From Endozoicomonas montiporae CL-33 (GTDB lineage Bacteria; Pseudomonadota; Gammaproteobacteria; Pseudomonadales; Endozoicomonadaceae): a stretch of DNA of 64,000 nucleotides. The position numbers were made by a program, and so were the translations under genes. The notes below the pieces were generated by a model that was not told the DNA's origin, did no database searches, and saw only the letters and a list, made by a program, of their open reading frames with translations. The stretch spans positions 497,501 through 561,500 of the forward strand of contig NZ_CP013251.1 in assembly GCF_001583435.1 (NCBI RefSeq), given 5' to 3'. Positions 26,051 to 34,918 of this stretch are shown here, piece after piece (position 1 is the first letter of the stretch; every line of letters begins with the position of its first letter).

Positions 26051-26842
26051 TTACAACCAAGGTGGCGGGAGCAGTTTTTTATACAGACGCCTGATGCTTT
26101 TCTCTATCTCTTTAAGGAAGTTTGTTTCATTAGGCAGCCTTCTTTTTATTCCTAAGTCCTTAAGGAGTGGGAATAGGTCTTCGCGAATAGAGGACGACTC
26201 CAATGCATCCTCAGTGATTTCTACATTTCTTGGATAGACAGCATAAGTATCCAGATCTTTGTTGATATAACCTCCAGTCATGAAGTCATCCACTGGCATG
26301 GAGATCGGAAATGCGTGTTTCAGTAATTTCTGAGCGCCCTTATTACTCACCAGGTAGGCGGTAGTGCATGCACTTTTATTTGAAAATTTAACGAGCTTTG
26401 AGTGAGAGGTTATTTTCTTTTGTTGCCAGAAGGAAGGGTAGCACTCTCTGTAGTAGACCATAATCAGGTCTTTATAAGGCTTTTCCTGAAGTAGGGCGCT
26501 GCATGATTTCAGTGTTTCCTCAGAAAGCACTGCATCGGATTCAATGACAAAAGCAACATCAATGTTCTCATCGACAATTTTTTGCCAGATGGTTGTATGG
26601 CTCAGGTAACAACCGATTTCTCCTAATGCTAAAGGTCTGCCAAGATGGTCTTTTGCATGACTTTCAGAATAAATAGATTTCTGTTCATCAGTCAGTTGGT
26701 GGCCATCTACAGCATTTGAAAAGGAGAAGGTAACACCAAGCTTAGCAAGATGCTTCGAGATTTCTATTTTTCTTTGCTGCTCTCTCTCCATGCAGATGGC
26801 AAAGACAGGAATGGAAGAAAGTGTAGTTGCACTGCTTTTCAT
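26051..26842 (-). CDS. GT25-family LPS glycosyltransferase
   Basis: The 263-residue protein carries the GT25 pattern: an N-terminal IPVFAICMEREQQRKIEIS, then LALGEIGCYLSHTTIWQKI and AFVIESDAVLSEE. This family (LgtB/LpsA type) adds galactose or related sugars to the LPS core or outer chain from nucleotide sugars. It lies between a GT32-like and a GT2-like gene with short gaps. Confidence 0.87.
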   Translation of the reverse strand: MKSSATTLSSIPVFAICMEREQQRKIEISKHLAKLGVTFSFSNAVDGHQLTDEQKSIYSESHAKDHLGRPLALGEIGCYLSHTTIWQKIVDENIDVAFVIESDAVLSEETLKSCSALLQEKPYKDLIMVYYRECYPSFWQQKKITSHSKLVKFSNKSACTTAYLVSNKGAQKLLKHAFPISMPVDDFMTGGYINKDLDTYAVYPRNVEITEDALESSSIREDLFPLLKDLGIKRRLPNETNFLKEIEKSIRRLYKKLLPPPWL

Positions 26843-26855
26843 AATTTCTTAAGCA

Positions 26856-27656
26856 TCAAAGGTATTTGTTTTTTAAGTATTCGATGAAAGAGCTTTCAGG
26901 GAACGTTGAATTTTTATCAAAATCCTGACTCTTCAAGCTTTTTTTACGCATCATTTCATTCCAGAGGTGAACCGCATAACTGCCATTAAAGAAATCACGG
27001 TTATCTTTGAAAGTTTCATCAAAAATAGCATTCCAGTTATGATGTGGAATGGGGTAAAAGTAAGTGAAGGGTTTTAAATGGTCAAGAAGTTGATGGTGTT
27101 TAATCGCCCGGGTAAAGCCTAAAGGGCCGCCAGTCTCACCCCATTCAATTTTTGATGGGTCATTTTTATAGAGCGTTTTTCGTATTAGCTTACGCCGTTT
27201 ATCTGATTTGGTATCATAGGGCAAAACCATGTTGGGATTTTTACAGATCTCGATCATGTAGGCTGAAAAAGGGTGACCTTTAGGGAATTTCATGACAGCA
27301 CTGTTGATTGAGTTGTAGGCTTCAGCCGCAAGAATAATCTCTTCATCTTCAAAATCAAATGGCTTCAGGCAGATAACATCCATATCCACCCAGAAACCAC
27401 CTTTTGCATAGACAACCGCATGACGGAACCAGTCAGAAAAACCAGCATAACTGCCTTTGCAGTAAGTGAAAATGTTGGATTCATGAATGATTTCGTTGGC
27501 ATCACAAACTGTGGTGCCTTCCGGGATGTTCTTTACGTTGTCATAGACATAAAGGTGAAATTCATGACCGTTTTTTAAAAATGAGTTGATGCAGAGCTGC
27601 TCCATTGTGGAGAGCTCAGGACCGATCCAGAGCGACTGTATGATGTCTTTTTTCAT
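26856..27656 (-). CDS. GT32-like (DXD) glycosyltransferase
   Basis: The 266-residue protein starts KKDIIQSLWIGPELSTMEQL. It contains the characteristic sugar-binding sequence FSDWFRHAVVYAKGGFWVDM followed by DVICLKPF, where the DMD forms the DXD metal site. The family includes capsular and LPS alpha-glycosyltransferases. The later GETGGPLGFTRA motif is also typical. Specific sugar unknown. Confidence 0.82.
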   Translation of the reverse strand: MKKDIIQSLWIGPELSTMEQLCINSFLKNGHEFHLYVYDNVKNIPEGTTVCDANEIIHESNIFTYCKGSYAGFSDWFRHAVVYAKGGFWVDMDVICLKPFDFEDEEIILAAEAYNSINSAVMKFPKGHPFSAYMIEICKNPNMVLPYDTKSDKRRKLIRKTLYKNDPSKIEWGETGGPLGFTRAIKHHQLLDHLKPFTYFYPIPHHNWNAIFDETFKDNRDFFNGSYAVHLWNEMMRKKSLKSQDFDKNSTFPESSFIEYLKNKYL

Positions 27657-27690
27657 AGTTGGTGGAAGGTATATCTAATAATACTGAAAA

Positions 27691-28884
27691 TTATAAGTAA
27701 GTGTTTGAACTTGCCAGGGCTTTCTTTTCAATTTCGTCGTAGGCATTTGCCATGAAAAGTGGAAGAATGAAGGCAAACAGCATACCTCCCGGGTATTCAA
27801 AAATACGGTGTCCATCAAACAGTAAAGCCACCATGATTCCGAAAACAATAGCATCCCACTGATTGAGCTTTGAAGCGCCGGTGATAATCCGATAAGGTCT
27901 GATGAGCAGGCAGGCAAAGAAAAGGGCTAAAGCTACCATGCCACCATAAAATGCCATGTTTAAATACACTGAATGGTAGTTGTTCATGATTAAGCCATTC
28001 TCAAGCGTCATTCTGGCACTTGAAGCAATGCCGTGACCAAATATCAGTGTAAGGGGACTACTGGTTATCTTGGAAATAGCTGTTGAGTAGATAACAAATC
28101 TTGCCGAATCGCCTCTGCCTAGCAGGCTGGAAATATAGTCAGGCGATATGATTTGCACTAAAAGAACTGAAAGAATGATAAAACCCATGCTTGAAAGCAG
28201 GTAAAATTTAGATTTTTCAGAGTTTAAGCATTTTGATAAAACAATTACAGCCATACCTATAGAAGCACCAAGAATCGCTCCACGAGAAGCTATCAGTAAG
28301 ATACAAGTTCCTAAAACGATAAATATTGCTGCAAACTGAAGTCTTAATGGAGTGTACACTGCTCGATAAAATGCAGCGATAGCTGCACCTGCAAGAAACC
28401 AACTGACCGGGTTTCTGTTGCCATAGACTCCAAATACAGGGTCTTCAAGGTGGGTGCCGATACCTCCCCATTTCAAACCAACGGTAGCGAGTAGAGTGAG
28501 TGCTGAGAGTATGTAGACAATATCAAAATTCTTGAGTTTCTCTGAATTGTATTTGGCACTGCAAAATACCAGCAGTAAAAATGCATAAGTGGCTAATATT
28601 CTTGTAGCCATATTATGGATGGAATTACCCTCAGACCAGCTAAGGTTTATTACAAAATATAAGCTAAGTAAGCTGAACAGCTTCACAAAGGTATTGCTAT
28701 AAAAGCCTTTTATGTCTTGCCAACGCATGAATAACAGAATGGGCAGGCATAACCAGACTCTATACAAATTAACGACAGCTTTACTGTAATCAATTAACGA
28801 CGGGGCCATTATGGCGATTACTAGAAAATAAAACGACCATTTTTCAATGATCAGTTCTTTAGGCTTTGGCAGTGAAAGGTTCAT
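27691..28884 (-). CDS. waaL: O-antigen ligase family membrane protein
   Basis: The 397-residue protein has about ten or more hydrophobic helices and a periplasmic-loop region around NNYHSVYLNMAFYGG, typical of the O-antigen ligase/polymerase (Wzy_C) family. In an LPS core operon it most likely transfers undecaprenyl-linked polysaccharide to lipid A-core in the periplasm. A polymerase (Wzy) cannot be excluded from sequence. It starts 14 bp before the PIG-L gene's stop. Confidence 0.78.
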   Translation of the reverse strand: MNLSLPKPKELIIEKWSFYFLVIAIMAPSLIDYSKAVVNLYRVWLCLPILLFMRWQDIKGFYSNTFVKLFSLLSLYFVINLSWSEGNSIHNMATRILATYAFLLLVFCSAKYNSEKLKNFDIVYILSALTLLATVGLKWGGIGTHLEDPVFGVYGNRNPVSWFLAGAAIAAFYRAVYTPLRLQFAAIFIVLGTCILLIASRGAILGASIGMAVIVLSKCLNSEKSKFYLLSSMGFIILSVLLVQIISPDYISSLLGRGDSARFVIYSTAISKITSSPLTLIFGHGIASSARMTLENGLIMNNYHSVYLNMAFYGGMVALALFFACLLIRPYRIITGASKLNQWDAIVFGIMVALLFDGHRIFEYPGGMLFAFILPLFMANAYDEIEKKALASSNTYL

Positions 28885-28898
28885 CTTCTAAATACAGC

Positions 28899-30266
28899 TT
28901 ATTGATTGAAAAAGAAAATCTCGTTTGATTTTACATTTTTTCGATAATAGCTTTCAGCTCCGAAAAATGGCACAGGTCTTCGTGCTAATAGCTCTTGGAA
29001 AAAATATCGCATTTTTATTTTTACTTTTTTTGATGAACGTAAATCATGCATCATTTCTAATGCACAGTGTTTATTGATTTGTTGTACCGGGTTGAGTGGA
29101 ATAGAAACAATACCACTGTATTCTGTATTTAGCGGAGGAAGAGATGCCAGTGTTCCGGCTGGGCCAAAAGGCCAGTGGTCGGTGTTTATTATATGGTTTG
29201 CATAGTACAGATACTGTATATCAGTTAGCTCAAGTTGTTCCTGAGCTTCTTTTACCGCAGTGGTGGAATACTGATGATCAATATGATGATCAATGACCTG
29301 ATCAGGAGTGATAATGATGTCAGGCTTGAATAAAAGTAAGACTTCTTTCAGGTCTGAAACCAAGGTCTGCCAGTTTGCTGTGCCATGTTCGTCGGATGTC
29401 AACTTGACCGTATTGAACGCTCTGAATGGTAACGTAGTATCAGAATACGACCTTTCAACTACTTCAGATTTATTCTCAAACATTTGTTTGAGTGAGTCAT
29501 CAAAGTAACCTAAGTTGACAGCGCCTGCTACGGATTTTCCTGCCCAGAGAGGAACCATCAGACTGTCGTGGGCTCTTAGCTTACCTTTTATCAGTTCGGG
29601 TGCCGTATGACCGGCGGTCAGTCTGGCAAAATCATCAGCTTCTTTCTCACCTGCTGAGACAGTAACAATAAAACTCTCTGAATTGCTGTATGTACCGAAC
29701 GCTGCAATTTCTGCATCATCGGGGTGAGGTGAAATAACAAGAATCTTCTTGCTTTTCAGTTCAGGCTTTTTATAAGCAATCAATTTTGCATCGTTAGAGT
29801 TAAGAGAGCAATGAAATGAATCTAAGGTGATTTTTTTGCTAGCTTGATCAGCAATACTATGGGTGATATTAAGATACCGCTTTCCTTTTGCACCTCTTTC
29901 AAAGTACTGGCTATGCAAATGTTTAGCAGCGGACTGAATAGAAAGGTAAGGGTCAAACAAGTAGCCTGACAGTGTGCTTTTTATAGTGAGCTCTAATAAT
30001 AGAGTATACTTGTCGTTTAAATATTTCTCAGGTAACTCTATATTATTATTTTTTATGCTGATGTCGCAGGTTTCTGCGCCATTAAATGTGGAAGTCTGAT
30101 CTTTTGAAACATCATAGTGAATATGATCAGCCCAAAAAGCTTCTTTTAAAATATAAGCCAATACTAAGGCTAATAATGCTGAAAGATAAAAGCCTGAAAT
30201 GACTAAAAGGCTTAGTGTTATTAGTAAGCCTATGGCTGCAAAAGCTGTGTATGGTTTTTTTTTCAT
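28899..30266 (-). CDS. membrane-anchored PIG-L/LmbE-family deacetylase
   Basis: The 455-residue protein begins with hydrophobic segments (about 8-42). It then has an extra domain of about 130 residues, followed by a PIG-L domain starting near residue 175. The zinc motif reads ISPHPDDAEIAAFGT and a second metal/active-site sequence is DQVIDHHIDHQYST. These enzymes remove N-acetyl groups from amino sugars. Within this operon it probably deacetylates a sugar of the LPS or its lipid-linked precursor, which would expose a free amine. The middle domain is not recognised. Confidence 0.8.
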   Translation of the reverse strand: MKKKPYTAFAAIGLLITLSLLVISGFYLSALLALVLAYILKEAFWADHIHYDVSKDQTSTFNGAETCDISIKNNNIELPEKYLNDKYTLLLELTIKSTLSGYLFDPYLSIQSAAKHLHSQYFERGAKGKRYLNITHSIADQASKKITLDSFHCSLNSNDAKLIAYKKPELKSKKILVISPHPDDAEIAAFGTYSNSESFIVTVSAGEKEADDFARLTAGHTAPELIKGKLRAHDSLMVPLWAGKSVAGAVNLGYFDDSLKQMFENKSEVVERSYSDTTLPFRAFNTVKLTSDEHGTANWQTLVSDLKEVLLLFKPDIIITPDQVIDHHIDHQYSTTAVKEAQEQLELTDIQYLYYANHIINTDHWPFGPAGTLASLPPLNTEYSGIVSIPLNPVQQINKHCALEMMHDLRSSKKVKIKMRYFFQELLARRPVPFFGAESYYRKNVKSNEIFFFNQ

Positions 30267-30275
30267 TGTCTCGTG

Positions 30276-31184
30276 TTATTGTTTTACCCAAGCCTTAACA
30301 GCCTTTCTGAAATAGTTTGGTTTCAGAGCGGCTTTTTTATCGAATTTGAAACCTGTTTTATATTCTTCAAGAGCCTCAGTGTAAGAACCATTCAGAAAAA
30401 GTGATCTGAATTCTTCAAGGTGCTTCAAAGCTCTGAATCGGCTTTTATAGCCCATGAGGTTTGCTGGCAGCTTATCCGAGTCAAAGACTGCGTCAGTCAA
30501 CATTTCAGCCAGGTCGGGATATACTTTGGTGCGATGGCTGTTTTCATGTTTTCTTATCTCAGAAACGTACTCGTCAATCTTGACAACATTTTCATTCGCA
30601 AGAAGGTGAGAAAATAGTGGTTCATCTTCGCTTTGTCTGAGGTGTTCATGAAAGTAATATTTTAAAAACACGTCTTTTTTGTGCAGTACACAGCTGCTGA
30701 GCATGGATTTCTTATTATCCAGCGCATAGGTTTTGAAATCTTCTACCTTTGACCCGGTAAGGTTCCATAAGCAGCGTGCTTTTCTTTTACCCGCGTTGTC
30801 AACGGAATAATATCTTCCGATGATAAAGCCTGCTTCAGGGTGTTGTCGGATAGTTTTATGAAGACTATCGAGTGCATCAGGTAGCAATTTATCATCGCTG
30901 TCCAGAAAAAACAGGTAATCGCCTCTGGCAATGTTAGCGCCATTGTTTCTGGTAGCTGATAGCCCCGCGTTTTCCTGAACCAGATACTTGATGGTCTTAT
31001 TCGGATGCTGTGAAATCAGCTCATGTACGACTTCGTCAGTGTTGTCTGTAGAGCCATCATTAACAATGATAATTTCATAGTGACTATAGGTCTGCTGAAG
31101 AATGGACTCTACCGTTTCTGGCAGAAAGTGAGCGTAGTTATAAGCAGGTATAACAATGCTGAATAAAACAGTCTTATCGTTCAT
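30276..31184 (-). CDS. GT2-family glycosyltransferase
   Basis: The 302-residue protein shows a canonical GT2 N-terminus: FSIVIPAYNYAHFLPETVES, then IIIVNDGSTDNTDEVV and ARGDYLFFLDSDDKLLPDAL with the DSDD metal site. It acts on nucleotide sugars at the cytoplasmic face. The gene overlaps the preceding kinase-like gene by 4 bp (ATGA), which indicates translational coupling. Confidence 0.9.
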   Translation of the reverse strand: MNDKTVLFSIVIPAYNYAHFLPETVESILQQTYSHYEIIIVNDGSTDNTDEVVHELISQHPNKTIKYLVQENAGLSATRNNGANIARGDYLFFLDSDDKLLPDALDSLHKTIRQHPEAGFIIGRYYSVDNAGKRKARCLWNLTGSKVEDFKTYALDNKKSMLSSCVLHKKDVFLKYYFHEHLRQSEDEPLFSHLLANENVVKIDEYVSEIRKHENSHRTKVYPDLAEMLTDAVFDSDKLPANLMGYKSRFRALKHLEEFRSLFLNGSYTEALEEYKTGFKFDKKAALKPNYFRKAVKAWVKQ

Positions 31185-32164
31185 GGTATGGCGTTTCTGA
31201 TCCGGGCAATAAAGGGTGTAAAGTGTTTTTCAGCAGCAGGTCGGACTTTCCAGTTTTGCTCAAATCGGTCAATGTGTCGGGTGTAAGATTTTCTGAAAAA
31301 ATACTTGCTTTGGTAAAGCGTTACTGAGTCTAAATCAATCAGGCAAGGCAGGTTGTCTTTTATAATAAAATTAGTGGCTTTGAAATCACCATGCGTCATA
31401 AACACTTTAGGGAATGTGACCAGCATATCTTCTATCTGGCTTGATACCCTATCCCATGAATCCTGTGGCTGATCATTCTCATAAAAATCAGCCATTACCT
31501 GTCCATCGACAAACTCGGACACATAGTAGCTGGCATTCAGGAAAAGGTCATGTCGTTCTTCCGACATGCCTAAAGGCTCTGCTGTGGGTATTCCAAATAG
31601 CTTGAAAAGATGAGCAGCCTGCCAGCATATAAGGGCCCGTGATTTAACAAAGCTTCTGGTCAGTTTGTAGAAAAAGCTAGAGCTTTTGTACTGCTTGATG
31701 ATGACCTGCTTTCCGCAGCTTAGTTTGTGTTTGTATATTTTAGTGATTTTGCCATGGCCTAAGCATTCTGAGCCATGAATAATCTGGTCAACATTCTTTA
31801 GTAACTCAATTATTTCGCTTTGTTGATCTGATGGTGAGGCTGTTATTTTCGTCTTATTAACTTCCAGAGTTTTAGTATTGTTTATTTTATTTATCAGATT
31901 GTCTGATAGTCGCTTTCTGAAGTGAAAGACTTTTTCAAGTAGCTCACTTTGGTTTGTAAGTATACTTGCGCTTACTTTAGTGCTTTCCAAAGCCTCTAGT
32001 ACTTGTTGATCGTATCTTGGGTACAGTGACGCGATAAACTTTACAAAAGCACTCTTATCGAGTTGGCTAAAATCAGAGCTGTTAAAATGTCGGGTTAAAA
32101 TATCGACTCTTTCTTTGTTTGACTTGAGAAAAAGCAGTTTGTTGGTTTTTTCTACATCCAGCAT
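31181..32164 (-). CDS. kinase-fold protein with N-terminal extension (LPS kinase-like)
   Basis: The 327-residue protein has about 130 N-terminal residues without recognisable motif. A kinase domain follows: KQVIIKQYKSSSFFYK (ATP lysine), the catalytic loop MTHGDFKATNFIIKD and CLIDLDSVTLYQS. This layout fits LPS-core or aminoglycoside-type small-molecule kinases. It is 2 bp downstream of the InaA-like gene and overlaps the GT2 gene. Confidence 0.75.
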   Translation of the reverse strand: MLDVEKTNKLLFLKSNKERVDILTRHFNSSDFSQLDKSAFVKFIASLYPRYDQQVLEALESTKVSASILTNQSELLEKVFHFRKRLSDNLINKINNTKTLEVNKTKITASPSDQQSEIIELLKNVDQIIHGSECLGHGKITKIYKHKLSCGKQVIIKQYKSSSFFYKLTRSFVKSRALICWQAAHLFKLFGIPTAEPLGMSEERHDLFLNASYYVSEFVDGQVMADFYENDQPQDSWDRVSSQIEDMLVTFPKVFMTHGDFKATNFIIKDNLPCLIDLDSVTLYQSKYFFRKSYTRHIDRFEQNWKVRPAAEKHFTPFIARIRNAIP

Positions 32165-32166
32165 GC

Positions 32167-32922
32167 TTATTCCCGACCTTCAAAGAACGAAAGAACATGT
32201 CTTATCTGTTTCTTCATTTTTGGAGTAATGACTTTGCTGCTTGTGTAAAATTTATAAAAACGCATTCGTTCGCTTTTACTCAGGTGGTACTTGGCTTTTT
32301 TATCCAGACAGGCCAAGTCTTTTACTATAGACCGTTCCAGAAAAGGAAAAAGAGGTTTGCTTCCTCCCGGGCAGTCTATCAGGGCTATTCTGGGGTGCTC
32401 TTCCTGAGTGACCAGAATGTTACGCCATTTTAAATCATTGTGGACAAACCCATTGGTGTGAAGCTTTTTGGCAGCAGATGCGACTTGCTCAATCACAGAA
32501 TTCATCCATTGCTTGCTCTTTAAGAAGTCAACATCTCTATAAACCACTTCTGCAAGATCCAGAGTATTCCTGACTTCTTCAGTGATCAGCACGCCACGCT
32601 TCAGCATGGTGAAGCTTTTTTGCTCACCATAAGCGACGACTTTTGCGGCAGGCACACCAAGCTGGTGAAAGAGAAGCATATTTTCCCATTCTGCCCGGAT
32701 CCGGCTTCTGCCTAAATACCGTCTGAGGCCTTTGCCACCAGAGGTATAACGTTTGACGTAGTAGTTGGTTCCTTCAATGTTGACCTTGATGACATCGCTG
32801 AAACGGTCATCGGTAATTCTTTCACCCGTCAGATTGAATACTTTGTCTATATCTGCAAAAGCGTCTTCGGCAGCTGTATTCAGGTAATGCCCGGTCACTG
32901 TCCAGCAGGAAGAGGTTATCAT
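32167..32922 (-). CDS. InaA/Kdo-kinase-like LPS kinase
   Basis: The 251-residue protein has the lipopolysaccharide kinase pattern: IEGTNYYVKRYTSGGKGLRR, LITEEVRNTLDLAEV, and the catalytic loop FVHNDLKWRNILV followed by ALIDCPGG. The loop reads HND where most family members have HGD; the aspartate is kept, so activity is plausible. It follows waaP after a 53-bp gap and resembles the enzymes that phosphorylate heptose or Kdo in Pseudomonas-type cores. Confidence 0.82.
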   Translation of the reverse strand: MITSSCWTVTGHYLNTAAEDAFADIDKVFNLTGERITDDRFSDVIKVNIEGTNYYVKRYTSGGKGLRRYLGRSRIRAEWENMLLFHQLGVPAAKVVAYGEQKSFTMLKRGVLITEEVRNTLDLAEVVYRDVDFLKSKQWMNSVIEQVASAAKKLHTNGFVHNDLKWRNILVTQEEHPRIALIDCPGGSKPLFPFLERSIVKDLACLDKKAKYHLSKSERMRFYKFYTSSKVITPKMKKQIRHVLSFFEGRE

Positions 32923-32975
32923 AAATTCTTTTTACACAGTTCAGGCAGAGCAACTGTTTAAAGTCTCTGGCTTAA

Positions 32976-33788
32976 TCAATAATTTGGATGCCCGGCCTTA
33001 CGTTCCATTCTTTTTTGTAACTTTTCAGCCTTGGATTCGATTTTTTTCCACAACTTGGCGTATTTTTTTAAAGCTTCTTTTAACGGAAGCCCGGTATAGG
33101 TTTTTATAAATCGAAAACTATCCCGCTGTGTCAGCCCGTATTCCATAGCAGAAAAATACAGTCCCGAGATGTCTTTCAGTCGCCACCGATCAGGTAATTG
33201 TGGTCTGATCTGGGCTCTGTGCAAGTCAATCAGGTAAAAATCCAGACTCTCCGGTTTACTGAGCTGGTTGCGGTTAAACATGAAATGGCAGAGATAGTAG
33301 TCTCTGTGATTAACACCATTGTCATGCAAGGTTCTGGAAATAGTCGCAAGCTTGCTAATAATAGTGCGCTTTAAACCACAATCAGGCGGAGTTTGCTTCC
33401 ATTCTTCTCCCAGATCCTCAAGAGTGATCATGTCCCTTAGCTCTTCAGTCACAAGAAATGAATGAATTTTTGCCGGGTTACAACCTCTCTCGCCATACGC
33501 GACTGGAACCATGGTCTTTAAATCGAGTGCCTGCAGCTTTTGCAATGCTGCCCATTCATTCCGGGCACCCAGCACTGGCATTCGAAGTCTTAGCAGGTTT
33601 TCAAAGATTTCGCCCCAGCCAACACCCCGGTGGACTTTGGCAAAGTAGCCAAGGCCGTTTTGTTCAAAGCGAAACGTTCTTCTTGCTTCCAGCTCTCTGA
33701 ACACTTCACCATCCATGGAATCCAGCAGCGTATGAGGGTCTTTACCTTTCCAGGCTTGTTCAAAATCTTCACGCAGGTAAAGCGTCAT
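32976..33788 (-). CDS. waaP: LPS heptose I kinase
   Basis: The 270-residue protein matches WaaP/RfaP. Features are LGYFAKVHRGVGWGEIFENL, MVPVAYGERGCNPAKIHSFL, ITLEDLGEEW, the catalytic loop GVNHRDYYLCHFMFNRN and FYLIDLHRAQIRP. It phosphorylates heptose I of the inner core on the cytoplasmic side, which in Pseudomonas is required for outer-membrane integrity. It overlaps waaG by 4 bp. Confidence 0.94.
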   Translation of the reverse strand: MTLYLREDFEQAWKGKDPHTLLDSMDGEVFRELEARRTFRFEQNGLGYFAKVHRGVGWGEIFENLLRLRMPVLGARNEWAALQKLQALDLKTMVPVAYGERGCNPAKIHSFLVTEELRDMITLEDLGEEWKQTPPDCGLKRTIISKLATISRTLHDNGVNHRDYYLCHFMFNRNQLSKPESLDFYLIDLHRAQIRPQLPDRWRLKDISGLYFSAMEYGLTQRDSFRFIKTYTGLPLKEALKKYAKLWKKIESKAEKLQKRMERKAGHPNY

Positions 33789-34918
33789 GCCGCAGTCTTG
33801 TCCTTTCTGGCGTAATTAATGATGACCTCAGCGGCTTTAGAGTGCTGACTGTACAAATCGTTCACCTGAGCAAACTGAATACCGTTATTGATCCAGTCTT
33901 TCCGGTTGTCCGATGTCAGCATATCAGCCGTTAACTGGTTGAATGTTGCCTGATTAAAGGGAGAAGAAGCGACCAGGCCTGCTTTGGCCTCAGTGATATA
34001 AGGCGCGTAGCCGCAGATGTCCGTGGTCAGTACCGGCAGGCCGCAGGTAATGGCTTCCAGCAAAACCATTCCGGCACTTTCAGTGTATGCCGGGTGAATC
34101 AGTAAGTCAGACATCATCATGAGTTCATGGATGTCTTTTCTCGCACCAAGAAACTGAATGTTCTGCGAACAGCCCAGCTTATCTGCTCTGGCCTCATAGG
34201 GTTTCGGATCATCATTACCCGCTATGACAAGCTTTGTTTGCTTCAGCAGAGGCTGTGGTAACGACGCAAGGGCATCAATGGCCCGGTCGAGCCCTTTGGT
34301 TTTAAAGCTGGACGCAACCAGCAACAAAACAGAGTTATTCTCAGGAATTCCCAGCTTATCCCGGTAATGGCTCCGTATGTTTTCACGTTCATGGATCTTT
34401 GTATTGCGATCAATGCCCGGTGGCAGCATAACAAAGCGTTCAGCCTGGGTTCCGTACAGCGTTTGAAAGGTATCTTTCTGGTGCTGGGTCAGGGTCAGAA
34501 TAAGGCTGTTGTATCGGGGTGAGAACACACTCTCTTCAAGAGCTGTATAATATCGGCAACGCGATGTCAGCCGGTACAGCCAGCTTCTGTCGTTCAGTGC
34601 CTTTTCTTTGAAACAGGTATCCGATGCATAGTAAACATCAAGACCGGCCATTTTATTAAAGCCAATTAATACATCACCGGGATTTTGCCTGTAGTTTGCC
34701 TGAACCTGACGCTGAAATGACAGCATACGACGGTGGTTGCTTGAACCTTGTGCCGACAGAATCTGAATATCAAAGCCTTCAGGCTTGTCACCAAGCCAGC
34801 TGGTCGTATAAACCCGAATCTCATGTCCACGCTTCTGGCACTCAAGCGCAATCCGTAGAAAGTCTCGCTGAAGACCGCCAAACGGAAAATATTTAAACAG
34901 CGCAAACGCCAGAATCAT
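33785..34918 (-). CDS. waaG: LPS core glucosyltransferase I
   Basis: The 377-residue GT4-type enzyme has the WaaG opening FALFKYFPFGGLQRDFLRIA and the C-terminal donor-binding region HPAYTESAGMVLLEAITCGL with the E-x7-E motif. It adds the first hexose to heptose II of the inner core. It overlaps waaP and waaC by 4 bp at either end, as in a tightly coupled core operon. Confidence 0.94.
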   Translation of the reverse strand: MILAFALFKYFPFGGLQRDFLRIALECQKRGHEIRVYTTSWLGDKPEGFDIQILSAQGSSNHRRMLSFQRQVQANYRQNPGDVLIGFNKMAGLDVYYASDTCFKEKALNDRSWLYRLTSRCRYYTALEESVFSPRYNSLILTLTQHQKDTFQTLYGTQAERFVMLPPGIDRNTKIHERENIRSHYRDKLGIPENNSVLLLVASSFKTKGLDRAIDALASLPQPLLKQTKLVIAGNDDPKPYEARADKLGCSQNIQFLGARKDIHELMMMSDLLIHPAYTESAGMVLLEAITCGLPVLTTDICGYAPYITEAKAGLVASSPFNQATFNQLTADMLTSDNRKDWINNGIQFAQVNDLYSQHSKAAEVIINYARKDKTAA

